Positions 18,920-26,911 are shown, numbered from the stretch's first letter. The stretch is 64,000 nt of DNA from Campylobacter showae (GCF_900699785.1 NZ_LR535679.1:930001-994000), one strand, 5' to 3'. Translations and numbers: made by a program. The notes: a model not told the origin generated them from the letters alone.

Positions 18920-20632
18920 TTATTTAAAATTTAGATTCTTGACGTTCTCGTCTGTTTGCTTCATCTTCTCTGTCGGAACAGCGCCGATAGGCCATTTGTG
19001 TCCGATAGGAGCAGGTGCTGCAACAGGAGTAGCCTCTTGCGTTAGCTTGATGCTGATGCCGTAAGGAGCAAGCTCATTTACTAGCTCGATTTGTCCTTGG
19101 CGAGCGAACTCTTTGCATTGTCCTAGAATTCTAGCCGCCTCTTCGTCTCCGTGGAAGCCGTAGCTGTTCTCGCTAAATGCGAAGTCCCAGCGGATATGGG
19201 TTTTGCGGTGCAAGTAAAGAGTTTTTTCAAGAGCCTTGCTGATAGCTTCTTTTCTCTCTTTTTCATCGGCGATCGAAGCAAATTTCTCGTGCTTAGCTAG
19301 CTCGGCTCTGGCCGTTTTTATGTCTTGGATCAAAGAAAGTAGCGCATTTTCGCAGTTTCTTAGCTCGTAAGCGTGGCGATTTTGTACGAATGAAATTCTA
19401 TCTTTTAGCACTTGTTCGCTTTGCGGGTGGCAAGTTTTGCAAGCCGCGTTTATATCGGCAAGCGGAGTTAAAATTTCATGCTCGGTGATCTTTTGAGCTC
19501 CGGCGCGTTTATACGGCATGTGGCAGTCTGCGCACGTTACGCCGCTTCTTCCGTGGATACCGGTTGAGCTTAGCTCAGCTTCTGAGTGCTGCATCTTGAT
19601 GATTTTAGCGCCGGTATCTTTGTGGATGTAGTCAAATTTAAACCCGTCCTCTTTGGCTAACTGATCGTCATAGTATTGGTCGAAATTCTCGATCTTAAAC
19701 GGCTCGTCTTTCTTCCAGAAATTCCAAGGGAAGGTTAAAACGGATTCTTTGCCTGCAGGATAGTATTCTACGTGGCACTGCATACAAACGTAGCTTCTCA
19801 TCTCTTGTCTGGTGGCCTTTATACCGCTTTTTGCGTCGGCTTGGTAGCCTCTAGCGACCATTGCGTTTACGAATGCGGGTCTTGTTACTCTTAGGCTCAT
19901 ATCATCTGGCGAGTGGCAGTCTGCACAGGTGCTGCCTAGATGCGATCCGTGGATACTCTCGCCGTGTTTAGCCGCGATTTTTTTCATGACGTCAAAATAC
20001 GGGATAGAGTTCATCTTCGTCCACGCGGCTTTTCTCTTTTCGCCTTCCTCTTTAGGCATTACGTCGAAAAACGGCATAGGCTTAGTTGCAGCAGGCGTAG
20101 GATCGGCAGTTAGGTTATAATCGCCATCAACTTGAAGCGCGGTTAAATATCCGGTGTGGCAATTGACGCAATATCCTGGCTGACCCTTAAATGCAGGAAG
20201 CCCGTGAGCGTTTAGATACTCTTTATCGTTTCTTTTGGTTTCGATCTGATCTATCTGCGAATAGTAGTGGGTTCGCGGTTTGCTGTAATCCACGCCGAAC
20301 GCATAGCCGTTCCAAAACACTGTAGCCGCAGGCCAGCGGATGATCTTGCTATAAGGGAAATCTCCGCCGAAAGCGGTTTCTACAAATTCGCTTCCTTTTG
20401 GATTTTCATCGCTTTTATGCTCCATTTTTTTGTAAGCGTCAAGCTGATTTGGGAAATTTGCGCCCCATTTTTCAAAATCCGGCTCGAGCTCGCTTACCTT
20501 ATTTAGCATTAGCGGGTAAGTTTTTGACTCCTCTTTTTTATGAGCTATGTCGTTATAAAGAGCAAGTACGCCCGCACCGAGTGCAACGGCCACTAAAAAA
20601 GTAACCGCGTATAACAGTTTGTTATTTTTCAT
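18920..20632 (-). CDS. nrfA: Ammonia-forming cytochrome c nitrite reductase NrfA (all five hemes CXXCH)
   Basis: A 570-residue periplasmic pentaheme enzyme reducing nitrite to ammonia with six electrons. An N-terminal hydrophobic segment (about 7-27) serves as signal/anchor. Heme motifs are CVNCH (155-159), CADCH (236-240), CMQCH (283-287, followed by VEYY with the active-site Tyr), CADCH (367-371) and CKTCH (398-402). The first motif, which in most NrfA proteins is CXXCK giving a lysine-ligated active-site heme, is CXXCH here, as remembered for C. jejuni. Maturation then would not need the special NrfEFG-type lyase. It lies 22 bases after nrfH. Confidence 0.95.
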   Translation of the reverse strand: MKNNKLLYAVTFLVAVALGAGVLALYNDIAHKKEESKTYPLMLNKVSELEPDFEKWGANFPNQLDAYKKMEHKSDENPKGSEFVETAFGGDFPYSKIIRWPAATVFWNGYAFGVDYSKPRTHYYSQIDQIETKRNDKEYLNAHGLPAFKGQPGYCVNCHTGYLTALQVDGDYNLTADPTPAATKPMPFFDVMPKEEGEKRKAAWTKMNSIPYFDVMKKIAAKHGESIHGSHLGSTCADCHSPDDMSLRVTRPAFVNAMVARGYQADAKSGIKATRQEMRSYVCMQCHVEYYPAGKESVLTFPWNFWKKDEPFKIENFDQYYDDQLAKEDGFKFDYIHKDTGAKIIKMQHSEAELSSTGIHGRSGVTCADCHMPYKRAGAQKITEHEILTPLADINAACKTCHPQSEQVLKDRISFVQNRHAYELRNCENALLSLIQDIKTARAELAKHEKFASIADEKERKEAISKALEKTLYLHRKTHIRWDFAFSENSYGFHGDEEAARILGQCKEFARQGQIELVNELAPYGISIKLTQEATPVAAPAPIGHKWPIGAVPTEKMKQTDENVKNLNFK

Positions 20633-20654
20633 TTATTTTCCTCCTAGGATTGTT

Positions 20655-21167
20655 TTAAAAGTTATGTGCGTGTCCGGCTTGTCTGTGACAAGATACGCAT
20701 TTTAACGGCTCGTTGGCATTAGCATACTGCCCGTGTTTGCCAGGCAAGCTATCGCCTATAGCTCTTGGATCGACTGAATTTCTAGCATAATCCTTATGGC
20801 ACTCTATACAATTGTTTTGTATGATCTCCTTTTGCTCATCGCTTGCGGTAAACGATACGGGATTATCCAAGAAAGTAAACGCATAACCGTGCAAGAAGCC
20901 GTATTTAGCTTTCGCCAGCCATTTGCTTACGAATTCTTTAGGCATGTGACAATCTATACACGTCGTAACGTGTTGATGTCCGCCCTTAGACCAGCCTTCA
21001 TAGACTTGGTTCATGACGTGGCAGTTTATACAGGCTTCGGGATCGCGAGTAAGATGCTGAGGACCATTAGCGAAAAAGAACGTAAAAATCCCGAATCCGC
21101 CCGTAAGTCCGATAACCGCCAGCAAAGCTATGACCCATTTAGACGCTTTTTTCTTTGCGTTTTCCAT
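20655..21167 (-). CDS. nrfH: Tetraheme menaquinol dehydrogenase NrfH
   Basis: A 170-residue NapC/NirT-family cytochrome that takes electrons from menaquinol and passes them to NrfA. One N-terminal transmembrane helix (about 11-33) is followed by four heme motifs: CINCH, CIDCH, CIECH and CVSCH. The AGGAGG ribosome-binding site (21182-21187) is 14 bases from the ATG, rather far. Confidence 0.95.
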   Translation of the reverse strand: MENAKKKASKWVIALLAVIGLTGGFGIFTFFFANGPQHLTRDPEACINCHVMNQVYEGWSKGGHQHVTTCIDCHMPKEFVSKWLAKAKYGFLHGYAFTFLDNPVSFTASDEQKEIIQNNCIECHKDYARNSVDPRAIGDSLPGKHGQYANANEPLKCVSCHRQAGHAHNF

Positions 21168-21559
21168 AATCGGCTTTCTAACCTCCTTTGTAAATTTAAA
21201 TAAAACTTAACTTTATTTATCGGTCGGTATTTTATTATTAGTTCGCTTAAATTCTCATTTATTTTCCTAATATAATTAAAATTAAATCTAAAGCTTATTT
21301 TTATATTGTGTAAATATAACAGTAGTTGTTATCAATTTATTATGATTGATTTCAATCTATTTCGGTATTATATAATATAATATATTTACTATCTTAAATT
21401 TGAATAAAATTTAAAAACTAAAATACAAAGTAAACAATATCCAACATAGGCCAAAACTTTAAATTTAAATAATAAAAGCTGTGCTAAAATCATTTCTTTA
21501 AAAATTTGAAAGCTATGGGCTCGTCAAATTTGCGTTAATCGTGATAAAAAGGAATAAAT
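21168..21559. promoter_or_regulatory. AT-rich divergent regulatory region between nrfH and surE, with an FNR/CRP-like palindrome
   Basis: This 392-base gap is far more AT-rich than its surroundings. At 21346-21359 lies TTGATttcaATCTA, eight of ten positions of the FNR/CRP-type TTGAT-N4-ATCAA site; a perfect ATCAA half-site is at 21332-21336. Several TATAAT-like words lie at 21366-21380. Placement fits oxygen- or nitrosative-stress control of nrfHA by a CRP-family regulator (NssR controls such genes in C. jejuni). No coding sequence seen. Confidence 0.45.
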
Positions 21560-22342
21560 TTGAAAGAAATTTTAATTACAAACGACGACGGATTCGAGGC
21601 TAGCGGCCTTCATGCTTTAGCTAGCGCACTGAGGGAGCTACCCGGTACGCGCGTTACGATCGTAGCGCCGAGTACCGAAAAATCAGCCTGCGCGCACTCT
21701 CTTACGCTCACTAGACCTCTTCGCTTTATCAAGCTTGACGACGATTTTTACAAACTCGACGACGCCACGCCCGCAGACTGCGTCTATCTCGCGCTTCATG
21801 CGCTTTACAAAAAACTACCCGACCTCGTAATCAGCGGCATAAACCACGGCGCCAATGTGGGCGAGGACATCACCTACTCGGGTACGTGCGGAGCGGCTAT
21901 GGAGGGCGTTTTGCAGGGCGTGCCAAGCATCGCGTTTTCGCAGTTTTATAAAAACGATAGTATCGAAAAACTCGGTTTTTCGCTCGCGCAGCAAGCCGTC
22001 AAATTTATCGTTCCGCGCGTACTAAACGGCGAAATTTCCCTACCGCCGCGCCAGTTTTTAAACGTAAATATCCCCGCCGTCTCCGCCCGCGAATTTAGAG
22101 GCTACCGCATCGTGCCCGCAGGCAGACGCAGCTACGCCACGCACGCTATGCTTCACCGCAACCCGCGCGGCGTCGAGTACTACTGGCTCGGACAGCCGTC
22201 GAATTTAGACTACGAGCAAAACGGCGAGTCCGATATCAGCGTGCTTAGCGAGAGTTTCGCCTCGCTCACTCCGATCATGCTCGATATGACCGCGCACGCG
22301 AGCTTGCAGAGCCTAAAAACCGCGCTAAAGGATCAAATTTGA
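21560..22342 (+). CDS. surE: 5'/3'-nucleotidase SurE
   Basis: A 260-residue survival protein E, a metal-dependent phosphatase acting on nucleoside monophosphates. The N-terminal metal site is TNDDGFEASG, followed by APSTEKSACAHSLT, SGINHGANVGEDITYSGTCG and the conserved GRRSYATH region. It starts at TTG with AAAAGGA six bases upstream. It is the first gene of a two-gene unit with the ThiF-like gene. Confidence 0.94.
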   Translation: MKEILITNDDGFEASGLHALASALRELPGTRVTIVAPSTEKSACAHSLTLTRPLRFIKLDDDFYKLDDATPADCVYLALHALYKKLPDLVISGINHGANVGEDITYSGTCGAAMEGVLQGVPSIAFSQFYKNDSIEKLGFSLAQQAVKFIVPRVLNGEISLPPRQFLNVNIPAVSAREFRGYRIVPAGRRSYATHAMLHRNPRGVEYYWLGQPSNLDYEQNGESDISVLSESFASLTPIMLDMTAHASLQSLKTALKDQI

Positions 22343-23001
22343 GCGAGGAAATTTTGGATCAAAACGACCGATTTACGAGGTCTCGCTGGCTGTTTGGCGA
22401 TGATTTTAAAAAGCTTCAAAACGCAAACGTACTGATCTGCGGCGTGGGCGGCGTGGGCGGCATCTGCACGGACGCGCTGGCTCGCGCGGGCGTGGGTAAA
22501 ATCACCGTCATCGACAAGGATATTTTTGATATAACCAATCAAAACCGTCAAATCTACAGCGAAGCCGTCGGCGCCGTTAAGGTCGGCGAATTTGCCAAAA
22601 GATATGAGTGCGTGACGGCGCTACAAGAACTTATGACGCCGGAATTTATCGCAAATTTTGATTTCTCGCCATTTGATCTCGTGATCGACGCTATCGACGA
22701 CGTGCCCGCCAAGATCGCGCTCGCGATAAAAACGCACGAAAAGCTCATCAGCTCGATGGGCGGCGCAAAGCGCATAGACCCGACGCAGATCAAGGTCGCC
22801 TCCGTCTGGCAGACCTACAACGATCCGTTTGCTAAAAAAATACGCACCGAGCTTAAAAAAGCGGGCTTTAAAGGTAAATTTGACGTCGTGTTTTCTACCG
22901 AGCTGCCAAGATGCGTGAAACTGGGCAGCTTCATGGGCGTAACGGCGTGTTTTGGGCTAAATTTAGCGGCCTTGGCGGTAAATAAAATCATTAACGGCTA
23001 G
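22339..23001 (+). CDS. tcdA: ThiF/E1-like enzyme, probable tRNA threonylcarbamoyladenosine dehydratase
   Basis: A 220-residue protein with an N-terminal Rossmann fold (ICGVGGVGGICTDALARAGVG) and the family motifs DKDIFDITNQNRQI and DAIDDVPAKI. Enzymes of this type (TcdA/CsdL) activate t6A37 of tRNA with ATP to give the cyclic form. It begins at TTG overlapping the surE stop (TTGA). A Sua5-like protein, also linked to t6A, is encoded next door on the other strand. Assignment within the ThiF superfamily is by length and motif similarity. Confidence 0.8.
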   Translation: MSEEILDQNDRFTRSRWLFGDDFKKLQNANVLICGVGGVGGICTDALARAGVGKITVIDKDIFDITNQNRQIYSEAVGAVKVGEFAKRYECVTALQELMTPEFIANFDFSPFDLVIDAIDDVPAKIALAIKTHEKLISSMGGAKRIDPTQIKVASVWQTYNDPFAKKIRTELKKAGFKGKFDVVFSTELPRCVKLGSFMGVTACFGLNLAALAVNKIING

Positions 23002-23017
23002 ATGCGGCCTAGACAAA

Positions 23018-23440
23018 CTACCTCAGCCGTTTTAGGCTCGTTTTTGAAATTTTATATATTTTCGAGCTTGCGTTTTGGCTGAAATTTTGATCCACGACCT
23101 GATCCGCCGCCGCTTTTGCCCAGGCTTCGTCGAAGTTTTGCCCGTTTAAATTTGCGCTACTGGAGTAGAGCCAGTCAAATTTACGTAAAAACTCCTCATG
23201 GGCGCACTCTTTCACGATGCGCACGGCTCTAGCGTTCGGATATAAAAAGGTCGTTTTCCTCGCGCGGCGCACTAAATTTTTAAATTTAGCGGGCACGCGA
23301 GCGAGATTTTTTAGCTCGCTAAGCTTTGCCGTCGTTATGAGACAGGGTTTGTCTGCGGCTCGGCGTTTTAGCGCGTTTATCTCGCGAAAATCCTTGCTCA
23401 AAAATCCAGCCGTCGTATCGGTCTGCGCCAAATAGATCAT
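23018..23440 (-). CDS. Short Sua5/YciO/YrdC-like protein
   Basis: About 140 residues, beginning MIYLAQTDTTAGFLSKD, which matches the start of the YrdC domain where the threonylcarbamoyl-AMP site forms, then KRRAADKPCLITTAKLSEL and a C-terminal SSSANLNGQ. It is shorter than full-length TsaC/Sua5, so it may be a reduced homologue rather than the main t6A enzyme. The start at 23440 is chosen because it has a near-perfect GGAGGAGAG ribosome-binding site and removes a 40-residue extension that would run into the permease gene. Confidence 0.7.
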   Translation of the reverse strand: MIYLAQTDTTAGFLSKDFREINALKRRAADKPCLITTAKLSELKNLARVPAKFKNLVRRARKTTFLYPNARAVRIVKECAHEEFLRKFDWLYSSSANLNGQNFDEAWAKAAADQVVDQNFSQNASSKIYKISKTSLKRLR

Positions 23441-23453
23441 CTCTCCTCCAAAT

Positions 23454-24359
23454 TTACGCCTTTTTTCTATCTTTAGCCAGCAAAAATATGCACGAGATAA
23501 TGAGCGTAAAGCCCGCGAAATCAAGAAACACGAACTCCGTCCCCAGCCAAAAATAGGCAAACGCCGCTGCGCTAACCGGCTCGATGCACGCGATCATGCT
23601 CGCCCTGCTCGCGCCTATTATCTTTAGCCCCGTCATGTAAAAGCTAAACGCGCATATCGTGCCTAAAATCACCACCGCCGCAAGCGCCGCAAAGCCCTGC
23701 GCGTCGCTCACGCCGCCTAGCTGCCAAACCCGCGTGTAAAGCGCGAGCGCGCTGCCGCCGATGACCATGCCCCAGCCTAAATTTAGCGCGACGGGGTATT
23801 TTTGATTTAGCTTCGTGGGGATGAGACTATAAATCACGACGCCAAGCGCGCTAATGAGGCACCAAACCAGCGCTTCCGCGCTGATAACGAGCGAGCCAAG
23901 ATCGCCGTGGGTGGCGAGCAGCACGACGCCCAGCACCGCGAAAATGAGCGCGATGAGCTCAACCTTTTTAGGCACGCGTCGTTCTAAAAAGCAAACGACG
24001 GCGAGGATGAGCGCGGGCGCGGAGTACTGGATCACGGTCGCGACGGCGGCGTTTGAGAGCTCGACACCGCAAAAGTACGAATACTGCGTCATCATAAGCC
24101 CAAAAAACGCGTAGATGAGCAGCTGCGGCAAAAGCACGCGATCTTTTAGCGGCGCAAAGGCTAGGCGCGGCGAGCGAGCGATGTAATACGCCACCATCGC
24201 AAGCCCGGCGAGGCCTAGGCGGTAGGGCACGAGCCAGTCGGCGCTGACGCCTTTTTGCGTGAACAGATACTGCCCGCAAACACTGCTAAATCCCCATAAT
24301 ACGCCGCCAAGAAGCGTGATAAATACGCCAAAAAATTCGCTTTTTACTAGATTTTTCAT
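23454..24359 (-). CDS. DMT-superfamily (EamA) transporter
   Basis: A 301-residue integral membrane protein with ten hydrophobic helices in two EamA repeats, starting MKNLVKSEFFGVFITLLGG. Members export metabolites or amino acids; the substrate cannot be told from sequence. It precedes the short Sua5-like gene by 13 bases on the same strand and follows the methyltransferase gene after a 31-base gap, so it could share that transcript. Confidence 0.85.
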   Translation of the reverse strand: MKNLVKSEFFGVFITLLGGVLWGFSSVCGQYLFTQKGVSADWLVPYRLGLAGLAMVAYYIARSPRLAFAPLKDRVLLPQLLIYAFFGLMMTQYSYFCGVELSNAAVATVIQYSAPALILAVVCFLERRVPKKVELIALIFAVLGVVLLATHGDLGSLVISAEALVWCLISALGVVIYSLIPTKLNQKYPVALNLGWGMVIGGSALALYTRVWQLGGVSDAQGFAALAAVVILGTICAFSFYMTGLKIIGASRASMIACIEPVSAAAFAYFWLGTEFVFLDFAGFTLIISCIFLLAKDRKKA

Positions 24360-24390
24360 TGCGCGATTATAGCTAAAAATTTCGGCCTAA

Positions 24391-25188
24391 TCAATCTAAC
24401 TTATTTATATCTAAAATCCTACGCCTAAAAAGGTCAAAATTCGCGTCGAGTTCGCTTTTGCGGTTTATAGAAATTTCTATAAATTCCCGCTCTTTTTCTA
24501 TGCCGACGAATTTTCTCCCGAGTAAATTTGCCGCGATACCCGTCGTCGCAGAGCCTGCAAAAGGATCACAAACGACGCTATTTTGAGTGCTCGCCATTAA
24601 AATTAACCGCACCAAAAGCGGTAGCGGTTTTTGCGTCGGATGCTTGCCGCACGCCTTCTCCCACGGCGCGATCGCGGGCAAGTTCCACACATCGCGCATC
24701 TGCTTGTCGTTGTTTAGCTTTTTCATCAGCTCATAGTTGAAAATATGCTTAAATTTCTCACTTTTTCTTGCCCAGATAATCTGCTCCGAGCCGTGCGTGA
24801 GATAGCGGCAGCTAAAATTCGGCGGCGGATTGGTCTTCGCCCACGTGATGACGTTTAGAATTTTATAGTCCAGCTTTTGCAGCGCCCGACCGATTGAAAA
24901 TATATTATGATACGTCCCGCTTATCATTATGCTGCCGTTATTCGTGAGTGCATCTTTGGCGAGCGCAAGCCATTCGAGATTAAATTTATCTATCTCGTCG
25001 ATACCGTAGCTTTTGTCCCACTCGCCCTTGTTTACGCTTACGATTTGCCCGTTTTGAATACTGAGTCCGTCGTTTGAGAGAAAATAGGGCGGATCGGCAA
25101 AAATGAGGTCAAACTCGCCTTTAAATTTAGGCAAAATATTGAAGCAATCGCCTTTAAAAAGCTTAAAATCATCGGCTAACTTAAACAT
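24391..25188 (-). CDS. DpnA-type adenine-N6 DNA methyltransferase, probably GATC
   Basis: A 265-residue beta-class methyltransferase: the catalytic ADPPYFLSNDGLS (DPPY at 32-35) comes before the AdoMet loop DPFAGSATTG (208-217). It closely follows the remembered DpnA (M2.DpnII) sequence in several places: VSVNKGEWDKS, TWAKTNPPPNFSCRY and HPTQKPLPLLVRLI. It would methylate adenine in GATC and protect DNA from the partner nuclease. The ATG (25188) lies eight bases inside the 3' end of the endonuclease gene, so it is coupled to it. The gene looks intact although the endonuclease is currently disrupted. Confidence 0.88.
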   Translation of the reverse strand: MFKLADDFKLFKGDCFNILPKFKGEFDLIFADPPYFLSNDGLSIQNGQIVSVNKGEWDKSYGIDEIDKFNLEWLALAKDALTNNGSIMISGTYHNIFSIGRALQKLDYKILNVITWAKTNPPPNFSCRYLTHGSEQIIWARKSEKFKHIFNYELMKKLNNDKQMRDVWNLPAIAPWEKACGKHPTQKPLPLLVRLILMASTQNSVVCDPFAGSATTGIAANLLGRKFVGIEKEREFIEISINRKSELDANFDLFRRRILDINKLD

Positions 25189-25537
25189 TTTTAAGCACTT
25201 TTATAAAGTAATAAAGCGTGGCGAGATTATAAATTTTAACGCTTTTGTAGGCTTCTTCCAGTTTGTTTTTAGCCGCCAGCCACCCCTGTCCGTCGGTTAT
25301 CCAGATAAATTTAAATCCGCCACAAAGCGCGATCTTTTGCGCTATTTCGATATAAGACCTTGCGACTTCGTTTAGCTTCGAGCCGCCCGTGCCGTAAAAA
25401 TTCGCTTCGATCAGATACGTTATGCCGCCCGCCCTAATTACAAAATCGAAAATCTTTTGATCGCTTCCTAAATTTAGAGCAAATTTTCTACTGCTAACCT
25501 CGGTCTGAAAGCAGATATTTTCACTCTTTTCGGGCAA
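25181..25537 (-). pseudogene. 3' fragment of the DpnII-like endonuclease
   Basis: Contains the catalytic PD-(D/E)xK-type part (FDFVIRAGGITYLIEANFYG) and the C-terminal FIWITDGQGWLAAKNKLEEA. The genuine endonuclease frame enters from the left repeat (SENICFQTEVSS); an accidental start at 25537 lies in inverted DNA. Confidence 0.85.
25506..25525 (+). repeat. Left inverted repeat of the switch
   Basis: TGAAAGCAGATATTTTCACT. The last 14 bases are perfectly complementary to 25823-25836. Confidence 0.9.
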
Positions 25538-25852
25538 AACAAAGAGTGCTTTGATGTGCTAAATTTACTTATTGCCGTTCGCGATAAAAACACGGACGTG
25601 ATAGCGACTAGCGGTGAGCTAACGAAACTCGGAACGTATTTTAAAAGTCCCGAAAAAATTTATGAGTTTTGCCAAGAAAGCGGACTAGATAAAATTTTTA
25701 CGGATGGAAAGGTTAAAAATTTGCACGATTACGTATTCGGCGTGGAAGTCGGGCTCGATACGAACGCGCGAAAAAATCGCGGAGGCGCAAATTTCGCGCG
25801 AACGATTTCAGAGTATCTTGAAAGTGAAAATATCTGTTTTCAAATCCTTTGA
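25526..25852 (+). pseudogene. Inverted middle fragment of the DpnII-like endonuclease
   Basis: The plus-strand frame reads LFGQNKECFDVLNLLIAVRD onward to SEYLESENICFQ, matching the central part of DpnII-type proteins, then enters the right repeat and stops after IL at 25852. There is no ribosome-binding site or start suited to it; it is coding only if the segment is turned over. Confidence 0.85.
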
Positions 25853-26002
25853 ACCGAGTAAAAAATCAAGCGTGTGGAGTTTGATAGAAACGGCTTTTAG
25901 ATTTTTGCCGCATTTTTCAAAGTCGGTAAAGTAGTCAAGGCTTGCATTTGTTTTTCTAAGTGAGCGTAAAAAGTCATCGAATTTCGTTAAATTTGGTTCC
26001 AT
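25808..26002 (-). pseudogene. 5' fragment of the DpnII-like endonuclease
   Basis: Starts at MEPNLTKFDDFLRSLRKTNA and reads about 60 endonuclease residues to TDIFT, where the inverted repeat begins. Beyond that it reads FKIL and stops at 25808 within the inverted DNA. Translation from this start would give a useless 64-residue peptide in the present orientation. Confidence 0.85.
25823..25842 (-). repeat. Right inverted repeat of the switch
   Basis: AGTGAAAATATCTGTTTTCA, the reverse complement of the left repeat except at one position. Confidence 0.9.
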
Positions 26003-26009
26003 AAATTTC

Positions 26010-26201
26010 CTAAATTTCAGTTTTCGGCTCATCCGCGATCGTCGCTTTAAAGTCCACGCAGACGAAGTTCTCTGCACTCAAAACAATCTCGCAATTTTCG
26101 TAAGCCGTCTTCGCGATCTTACACGCTTCTTCTTTATTTTTCGCTTTAATTACAACCTTTTTAGCCAAAGTTTCGGCGATCTCTATTTTAAAATCTTTCA
26201 T
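26010..26201 (-). CDS. DpnD/PcfM-like small protein
   Basis: A 63-residue protein (MKDFKIEIAETLAKKVVIKA, then an Ala/Glu-rich helix and EIVLSAENFVCVDFKA) with the pattern of the DpnD/PcfM family, small proteins seen with DpnII-type restriction systems and on plasmids; their function is not known to me. Its ATG overlaps the stop of the upstream gene by one base and it ends seven bases before the endonuclease start, so it sits in the middle of the R-M operon. Confidence 0.75.
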   Translation of the reverse strand: MKDFKIEIAETLAKKVVIKAKNKEEACKIAKTAYENCEIVLSAENFVCVDFKATIADEPKTEI

Positions 26202-26911
26202 CAAATCCCCATTTTTATTTTTGCGCTCTCGCTTTCTAAGTCGTATTGTTTGGCGATACTTTCGTAGCTCGCAAATTTCACGCTACCGGCAATATCTTTG
26301 TATATCGACGCGCTTATCACGCTTTGAAACTGCCTCAACCTGCCCTCATCCGCAACGATAAACATTTTGGCGTTAAAGTCCTGAAGTTCGTAAAATTTAT
26401 TGAGAGAATTTTTAAAGTCCGTCGAGTGCTCGACCTCGAAAAACGCGTAAGGTAGATTTCGCTCGTTAAACCAGATCGCATCGACGCTGCGCGCCTTATT
26501 TAGTATGCTCGGGTAGGCAAATTCGTAAATCGCCTTTAGCGAAGTGAGGTCGTCCAGCTTTTTGCTTGCGACGAAGCTTTTATTTTTATCCTGTGGCGGC
26601 ACGTAGGTTTGAAATTTGCGCAGGTTGCCGATCTCTACGATAAGGCCTTGAAAATAGGAGTGAGTGAAGCTATCTCGCGGATTCGCGCCACTTTCAAACT
26701 CTTTTAAAATTTGTGTCTCAAGCGACTTTAAGCCCCAAAGACCCGGGCGAATCTTAAAAAACTCTGCATTTTCTTGCAGGATACGCCGTATAGAAGCAAA
26801 TGGCGTTTTCGTCGACCACGAACTAACGTCGGTCGCAGAATAAAGTTGCGATAGAGTCGCCGCGCCGCCAAGCTCTATCATCGCCGCTATCACAAAATCT
26901 TTTTGTTTCAT
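26201..26911 (-). CDS. Winged-helix plus putative PD-(D/E)xK nuclease-like protein heading the R-M operon
   Basis: 236 residues. Residues 1-62 look like a HARE-type or winged-helix domain (FVIAAMIELGGAATLSQLY ... RILQENAEFFKIRPGLWGLK), common at the front of restriction proteins. Residues about 85-235 contain a segment with DAIWFNERNLPYAFFEVEHS, where Asp144 and Glu159/Glu161 could form a variant PD-(D/E)xK site. It is first of four coupled minus-strand genes ending in the methyltransferase. It could be a regulator or an accessory nuclease; neither is proven. Confidence 0.55.
   Translation of the reverse strand: MKQKDFVIAAMIELGGAATLSQLYSATDVSSWSTKTPFASIRRILQENAEFFKIRPGLWGLKSLETQILKEFESGANPRDSFTHSYFQGLIVEIGNLRKFQTYVPPQDKNKSFVASKKLDDLTSLKAIYEFAYPSILNKARSVDAIWFNERNLPYAFFEVEHSTDFKNSLNKFYELQDFNAKMFIVADEGRLRQFQSVISASIYKDIAGSVKFASYESIAKQYDLESESAKIKMGI

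Larger units (their letters stand above)
25506..25842. other. Probable invertible DNA segment inside the restriction gene
   Basis: A 297-bp segment (25526-25822) bounded by a 20-bp inverted repeat with a single mismatch. Inversion across the repeat switches the gene between broken (as here) and complete. No invertase gene is visible in the window. Confidence 0.75.
25181..26002 (-). pseudogene. DpnII-family restriction endonuclease gene with an inverted internal segment (OFF form)
   Basis: Three pieces of one DpnII-like protein lie here. The 5' part (26002 down to 25823) and 3' part (25525 down to 25181) are on the minus strand; the middle (25526-25822) reads on the plus strand. Turning the middle over gives a continuous 273-codon ORF with both junctions in frame. 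That length fits DpnII (288), and the parts show family motifs in the right order: TYFTDFEK-like N-terminus, LHDYVFGVEVGLDTNARKNR, FDFVIR, YLIEANFYGTGGSKLNE and FIWITDGQGW. The start at 26002 has an AGGA site upstream and is eight bases after the DpnD-like gene. As sequenced, no full endonuclease can be made. Confidence 0.9.
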
